From assembly GCA_036345935.2 (NCBI GenBank), contig JADWOT020000005.1, forward strand, positions 20,190,369-20,254,368: a stretch of 64,000 nt of DNA. The letters run 5' to 3'. The notes under the pieces are model-generated. The model saw nothing but the letters and a program-made list of their open reading frames with translations, was not told the origin of the DNA and did not search any database. Origin of the DNA: Taenia hydatigena. Taxonomy: Eukaryota > Platyhelminthes > Cestoda > Cyclophyllidea > Taeniidae. A program made the translations under genes and the position numbers. Below are positions 58,401 to 64,000 of the stretch, in pieces. The number at the start of each line of letters is the position of its first letter. The first letter of the stretch is position 1.

Positions 58401-61400
58401 CAAGATGATCGTAGCAATTGGTCGAATTCTGTTAGACTTATAGCTGCTAGTTCTTCCATTTTAGTTAATTATTGGGACTTGGGAGAGTAAAGTTGCGTTG
58501 ATCAAACATTCAACCATGAAGTGTTCTTTAACCTACCGCATTGGGGCTCTGTTCTAATACCCTTACTCCCCTTAACCCCTTAATCCACGAATGCTTTGCG
58601 TTTGACAGACGGCTTGCAGTTGAACCCACCAACTTAAACCAACTTCTTGAATCTCCCACTTGCATTTATAAAGCATCGTATTTTTATTGGCGCTGTGGCT
58701 GGTGTCTCACTTGCCGCCACCTTCCATTGATTGAAGTGAAGGAAATCTTTATAATCTTTCATAACTCCCGCTGTTACCACGGTCACTAGCCTTTAAAAGG
58801 ACACTTTGAAGCGATCTTCCTACGCAAAAAAGGCTAACCATTTGGCGCATTTACTTACAATAGGGCAGTTCTCGGTTCTTCCACGCCTCTGTGCGCAAGC
58901 ATGAACGTCATGTGCTTCTAGTCGCTCTGTCCCCTTGTTATTGTCAGGACGCGATTAAGCCTCTCATCAGATTTGCCGATCCTTGAAACTGTCCTTTTTT
59001 AAAGAGTGGATGAGAAGCCTGTCCACCACTTCGAAGGCGCCAGTGTGACATGCATCGCGTTTTAAGGGGAAAATCGCCGAGGCTTAAGGGTGGCACTTCG
59101 CTCGGCAGATTTCACTCATTCTACTATAACTGAATTCGTGAATGCATAACTAAGTGATAACCCACCAAAGTGAATTCAATGTGTAAATGTTTCTAGAGAG
59201 CTCTACCACGAAGTCTTGTGGGAGGCAACGGTTCTCCTCTCTTCCATCCGCGATGAGCAGGAACGATCCTTCTCTACCACCACCGCAACGACTCCCAGTA
59301 AAACTGTCAACGCCGCTACCGCTAGCAATATTGGAGTTTCCGGCAGCGGTAGTGGCTGTGGAGATGTTTGTGGTGTCCTCCCTGACCCCATGGAGAGGAG
59401 CCTCTTTCCACCCTTCGTCGAGACTCTGAGCATCTTCAAGATCATCTCTCCGCCACGTAACAACTCCGGTGAGTTTTTTGCCTCGATTCCATCCTTCTGT
59501 CTCTCTAGTAAACGACTGTCCATGGAGTTAGTGTTTAAACAGCTTCATTTTGATGTGCTCAATGATTATTGACAATATTATTTATAACAGGCAAGTTTTA
59601 TGTCTTTCGTCAAGTCTTCGATGGTTTCTGACTGTCGGTTTGGATGACTTCTCACTGCAAATTGCCGCAGTTCTCGGTGTAAATGTGGCTAAGTGGGATA
59701 AGTGTCAAATAAGCCTACTTTTTGCATGTTTTGTTTCTTCCCTCACGTCCAGGAAGCCCAAGCGACATGCACCATATCCTCTACGTGTCTTCCTTCATTA
59801 TCAACTCGGTGAACGAGTTGTGCACCACCCTGACCCGCTTCTGCCTCCTGTTTCCTCCCCCTCCACGTCGTTTCATCATGCAGTTCTCCAATCCTCCACC
59901 CCAGGACGCCCTCAGCGCATCTGCCCGATCAGCCATATTGGGACGCGTCGCTCTCTTTATGGCGGACAGACTGCTCTGGCAATCACCTACGCCACCACCA
60001 CCACCCAGGATGGTCAATGCGCTGTGGTACTCGGCCTTTCAGTTGATTCATCTCTTTCTCTTTGGGACCTCCACTAATCGTGTGCCAAGTGTAATAATGC
60101 TAAAGACCTTCTCTATGCTCGGCGGTATTGGCTTTCTCTTTGAGTGAGTTGTGTGTAGTGTGCGATTTTGTGTGCATCCGTTCCTTTATTCACCCCGTTT
60201 TCATCCATGAACGTAAACGCCTGCACATTTTCCCGCTCCAGATTCATTATTTCGTTCATTTTTTACCTTGCATTTTATTTCATGCGGTTCTTCGTCATCC
60301 TCCCCTCGGTTTGCAGGTCCTTCAGCGACTTCATTGCCAACGCAACTGCGGTTCCCCTTGATAAGGGTGAGTCATTTTTCGCCTAGGAAATACCGATGTA
60401 GCAGAAGCCGATCAACCTCCCTAATGCGCCGATTATCTATCACTGGTATGTCTTGCAGAAACCGTGGGAAAAGTGGTTGAGGGCTGGCTGGCCTGTGCCG
60501 ATCGTCTCGCTGATGTCTCCGCACTAAAGGTCGAGGTCCAACGTCTCAGCGAAACCGACTTCATTGGATTTGACTTGGATAAGTACTCCCACTACCTGTA
60601 TCGCCGAATTCTTGAGCCCCTTTGCCTTATTTGTCAGTCCGGTGTCATCGTAAGTTGGCATTTCTAACTTTCTGCTTTTTCCCTCTGTACTTTCATTCCG
60701 TTTATTGTCTTTCCTTTCAGGAATTCCTAACAAAAAAGGGAGTGGAACACCTTTTAAGCATCTTTAAGAACGTCGTGCCCGTCATCTTCGCACCCATTTC
60801 GGAGGTTGCCTCATCATCTCGCATTAGTTACGACGAAAGTCATGCCCCATTGTCTACGCCAACGACTTTAACTGAAGAAGGGCGGGAGAAGGATCAGGCG
60901 GGAGCGGATGCAGCCGAGATAGATGCAATTAGTGATATTCTCTCTCCCTCCTCCACTGAGGTCCTCGGGGAGTTGGGCTTCACCATGGCCGATTTTCTGA
61001 ATGCCTTCGGGATGGTTTGTAGAAAAATTAATTTTCTTGCTTATCTTACAACTGCATTGCCTTTCTCCTTTCTCTCTGCAGGAAAGTACGCTTAATCGAA
61101 TCCGTGATTTGCTATCCAAGCGGCCATCTGCGAAGCTGCATCCATCTCTTTCATTCGAGGCGTCACGACAGCGGGGCGCATTTCTCAGGGCAGAACTCTT
61201 CACCGCTTGCCTCGAAATTGCTAAACTACATGACGGAGATGAGGTGGGTTTGCAAAATGCCGACATTTTAATTATGTAACGTGTGTACCTGTTTACTTAT
61301 AGTTTATAAGTAATGTGTGTGCTCTCCCCAGGCTTATCAGCCTCCACATTTGTATACGGTATGAATGTAGGCCCCCGTGGTATGAAAGCTGGTGAGCTAT

Positions 61401-64000
61401 TAGCAGGCATGACCAGATTGCTATGAGGCTCTGACAGTCATCAGAACTAACGGAGACTAAAGAGTCTGTGCAAATCGTGAAACTAATAAGGCCATTGTCT
61501 GCAGGCTCCATGTCGCTACCGTAAAGAAGCTCTAAGCACTACCACTGAACCAGAAACGATGTCATAAGTTGATTTTTCGTTTAAGAGAGGTGATTTTTGG
61601 TCTCGTCATGAACATCGCATCGTATCAATTCTGTTGAACTTGCGAATGCCATTGTGGAGGTTCCCTATCCATGATGTCCTAAAACTAAGGCAACATTGAG
61701 GCAGTCCCCAAAATTCTTAGCACTTTTTAATATTTTCCTTCTATTGTGAAGCGTCGTTTGGTTATTTGCCTTTGGCAATGAACTCCTTCCGCGGCGTTAA
61801 AATTTGGTATCTACCTAAAATAATCGGGGTTTTTGTTAACTTCCAGGTGCTGCAACAAATCGCCGACGTGTTGCTCTCCAACAAGGACGAGTCTCACTGT
61901 GTTTTCGAGTTGGTTCGCATCGTTACCGGCGGTAGGGCTGATCGTGCTTACGTTACTGCTCCTCCCACACCTCCCGAGCATCCTTCTACAGACGTCGAGG
62001 TAGCAATGCACCTTCTTGCCCTCTTTTTCACCCGTTGTCGCTTCGTCTGCGTCCGTGCATTCAATCGGTATTGCCTGCCCAACCTTCTCTGCCAACTCCT
62101 TACTGGTCGCCTCTGGCCTTCGGTTTCCTCCCCTCCCTTTCGGTCCAAACTCCTCGCTCTCGCCGCCCTCTTGCTCGAACAATATATGCACATGGCCACG
62201 GCCCTTCGTCTGCGCCAGCGCCACGTTAGACTCTACGCTGATCGTCACAGCTGGGCTTGGTTTGACCATGTTGCAAAACAGTGGCATGCTTATTGTCCGG
62301 AGGAATTCCGTCTTGCAGACCGAGCCTTTCACGACGGTGTCTACCGCTTCACCTACGAAGACAGGAAGACCAATGTAGTTGAATTCTCCCCCTTATTGCT
62401 TTCTCCCATTGAGAGAAATTACACACGTCCCATCGCCCTCATGCCCAAACTACCATCTTTTAATACGGAATCGGAGGTACCTTCATTGTCGGAGGTTCAG
62501 TCCAACCTTACTGATTACGAGCGTGATATTCTACGTGATGAGGGGGAAGCACCGTTGGAACCTCTCTCCTCTATCCAGAGACGCTATTTATGTCTCGCTT
62601 TGCTTGAACACTTCAAAGATAGCAGACTGGACGCCAGATGTACTGATGCCTTTCTGCGTCTTTTGCTGCGTCTCGCTGCTAGTAGCTTTGATGATGCAGA
62701 TGCCCTTCTGGGTGGGGATGTGCTCTGCATTCTCTTTGATTTCCCCCACGAGGCGGGGTTCGCCTTGCAGTACTCTGCTTTTGTAGGGCACCTTATTCGA
62801 CAACTCTTTGACGACAAGGCGTCGCTGACCGCGAGTATGCGCCAAGTCATTGGACAGTTCTTTCATGGCGAGTCACCACTGCTGCAGTGGTGTTATCGCG
62901 ACCTCTTTTACACACTCTCCGTTCTCATCCCTCTTATGGCGAAGAACGAGGAGGTCGCTATGAGTCTTTTCAAGGAGCTCTCCGTAATCGATATCCCTCA
63001 AGAAAGCTTAAAAGGCAAATTACTTACTCTGAACGGGAATTTGTTTAAAAAACTTTGATTTGTTCACCCCTCCTTTGACATTTCAGATGGTGTTCCATCA
63101 AACACTCTCGTGATGTCATTGGATCCGGCAGTGGATGATTCTAAGGCCTTTCCTGTTGAACTGACCGACCGGCAGAGGGGCATTGTCACCGTCCTCATTA
63201 ATCGTATTCTTCAAGACTCGCGACGTTCGGACACTTCTGGAGAAGATTTGGTAAGTTAAGAGACCTTTTCTGTTCTTATCAACTCTTCATATTCGTAATT
63301 GGTGCTGTTTTTTGTTTAAATTATCCCTAGACGCCGACTGGGGCGAACACTATAAACGTTGATATGAAAGGCAATGTTCCTCCCGTGAAGTCCTCATCGA
63401 TAAGTACTCACCTAACCAAATCGGATTTTCTGCGATATCTCACTGACCTAGTTATGACCTCTCGGGGCGTGGTGGAGTTTGTTGCCAAGTACAATGTTAC
63501 AGCTCACCAAACTTTTCTGAACTACCTTTTCAACCAAGAATTTCGTGATCCTTCAAGCATGGATCTGACTATTCTCTTGCTGGAGACTATTCTCTTCTGT
63601 TCTTGTTCCGCCACCCAAAATACAATCATCGTTGAATTCAAGGCCTCGTTGAAATACCTTCTTGCCTCAGGTTCGATACCTACTTCTAATAATGACGGTT
63701 TTGGCAAAAATCAGCGAATTATCTCCCACATGCGTTTCCTCGAATGCGCTCTCGCTCTTCCTTACCCCCTTCAAAGCACTATCATTCGTCATCTTTACAA
63801 ACGCCAGATTCCTGCTGACGTGGCCAAGCTGATCGCAATAGTGCACTGCAATGTGAATAACAGTGTTGCCGCGCTGAATGCGGCAGTGAAGGTCTTGGAC
63901 GATCTCTCTATTCTCGATCGACAGATCCTGCGCCGCATTGCCCAGCTGGAACAACAGTCCAAGCGCACCTCCACTTCGGTAGCGGAAAACCATGTATCTG
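43449..64000 (+). CDS. HUWE1: HUWE1 HECT-type E3 ubiquitin ligase, N-terminal ~2168 codons (partial, runs off right edge)
   Basis: Giant ubiquitin ligase acting on p53, MCL1, MYC, histones and other targets. Twenty exons join in phase: 43449-43867, 43908-44043, 44075-44354, 44397-44553, 44628-44821, 45100-45332, 47178-47465, 50295-50675, 51758-52312, 55442-55666, 57694-57968, 59197-59468, 59753-60143, 60317-60366, 60459-60649, 60721-61014, 61082-61243, 61847-63014, 63087-63250 and 63331-64000 (open at the edge). The N terminus ([48 protein letters not shown]) matches the DUF908 start; [43 protein letters not shown] and [10 protein letters not shown] mark DUF908/DUF913. Exon 9 carries an acidic Asp/Glu run. 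A degenerate UBA-like segment spans exons 16-17; the WWE domain is at about residues 1637-1681 ([11 protein letters not shown] ... [16 protein letters not shown]). The UBM and HECT parts are not in the window. The first three introns are 40, 31 and 42 nt; later ones reach 3.1 kb. ATG lies 5 nt after a ccccag acceptor. Confidence 0.95.
45333..47177 (+). other. HUWE1 intron 6 (1.8 kb)
   Basis: Donor CCT|GTAAGT and acceptor tccctttag with phase 0 on both sides. Mammalian HUWE1 has a low-complexity linker at this point; no matching exon is seen. No embedded gene or repeat copy was recognised. Confidence 0.6.
47466..50294 (+). other. HUWE1 intron 7 (2.8 kb)
   Basis: Phase-0 intron; the protein continues without a gap across it compared with the family (SSISHMQ then DKGVTSDML). 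Short open frames inside show no supported similarity and no repeat copy was recognised. Confidence 0.6.
52313..55441 (+). other. HUWE1 intron 9 (3.1 kb)
   Basis: Phase-0 intron; ISDFILNV joins [11 protein letters not shown] without a gap relative to the family. Nothing recognisable inside. Confidence 0.6.

Noticed and set aside
61947..62866. Minus- and plus-strand ORFs overlapping HUWE1 exon 18
   Set aside because: They are shadow frames. The HUWE1 frame carries the WWE domain and aligns with the family.

Overview
This is eukaryotic nuclear DNA with split genes. The best fit is a parasitic flatworm, most likely a tapeworm (Cestoda). Four things point there: proteins are diverged from but alignable to animal orthologs; introns of 29-42 nt lie in several genes, mostly near their 5' ends, beside introns of 1-3 kb; a strong splice acceptor sits only 2-50 nt before most start codons, as expected for spliced-leader trans-splicing; and there is a dispersed ~186-bp LTR/TRIM-like repeat. 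Species was not determined. All exon joins below were worked out by eye from reading frame, splice consensus and family alignment.

Left third (1-20 kb): the 3' end of an unidentified plus-strand gene with a C-terminal coiled coil; a seven-exon minus-strand gene for a small single-CUB, single-pass membrane protein (2932-9842); two intronless plus-strand genes, a 94-aa tail-anchored-like protein and a divergent C-type-lectin-like secreted protein; two candidate plus-strand exons; then the complete 12-exon minus-strand DNA topoisomerase 3-beta gene (13599-19171).

Middle (20-41 kb): CPPED1-like phosphatase and RMND1 lie in tandem on the plus strand. RMND1 converges with TBCA (tubulin cofactor A, minus). 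A cluster of LTR/TRIM-like repeats follows. Next come a multi-pass RNF139/RNF145-type RING E3 ligase, a DNL-type zinc-finger protein (DNLZ) whose first exon overlaps a dispersed repeat, and CCT5 (chaperonin epsilon subunit, minus).

Right third (43-64 kb): the N-terminal half of the giant HECT-family E3 ligase HUWE1 (plus strand, 20 exons traced, ~2168 codons, running off the window). It covers the DUF908/DUF913 armadillo-type region, an acidic segment, a degenerate UBA-like segment and the WWE domain. The HECT domain lies beyond the right edge.

The recognised genes are mostly housekeeping: DNA/RNA topology, mitochondrial translation and import, tubulin and actin folding, and ubiquitin ligation. 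They do not form one pathway. The least described parts are the CUB/lectin/small membrane protein cluster at 3-13 kb, the repeat-derived start of DNLZ, and the extreme micro-introns.
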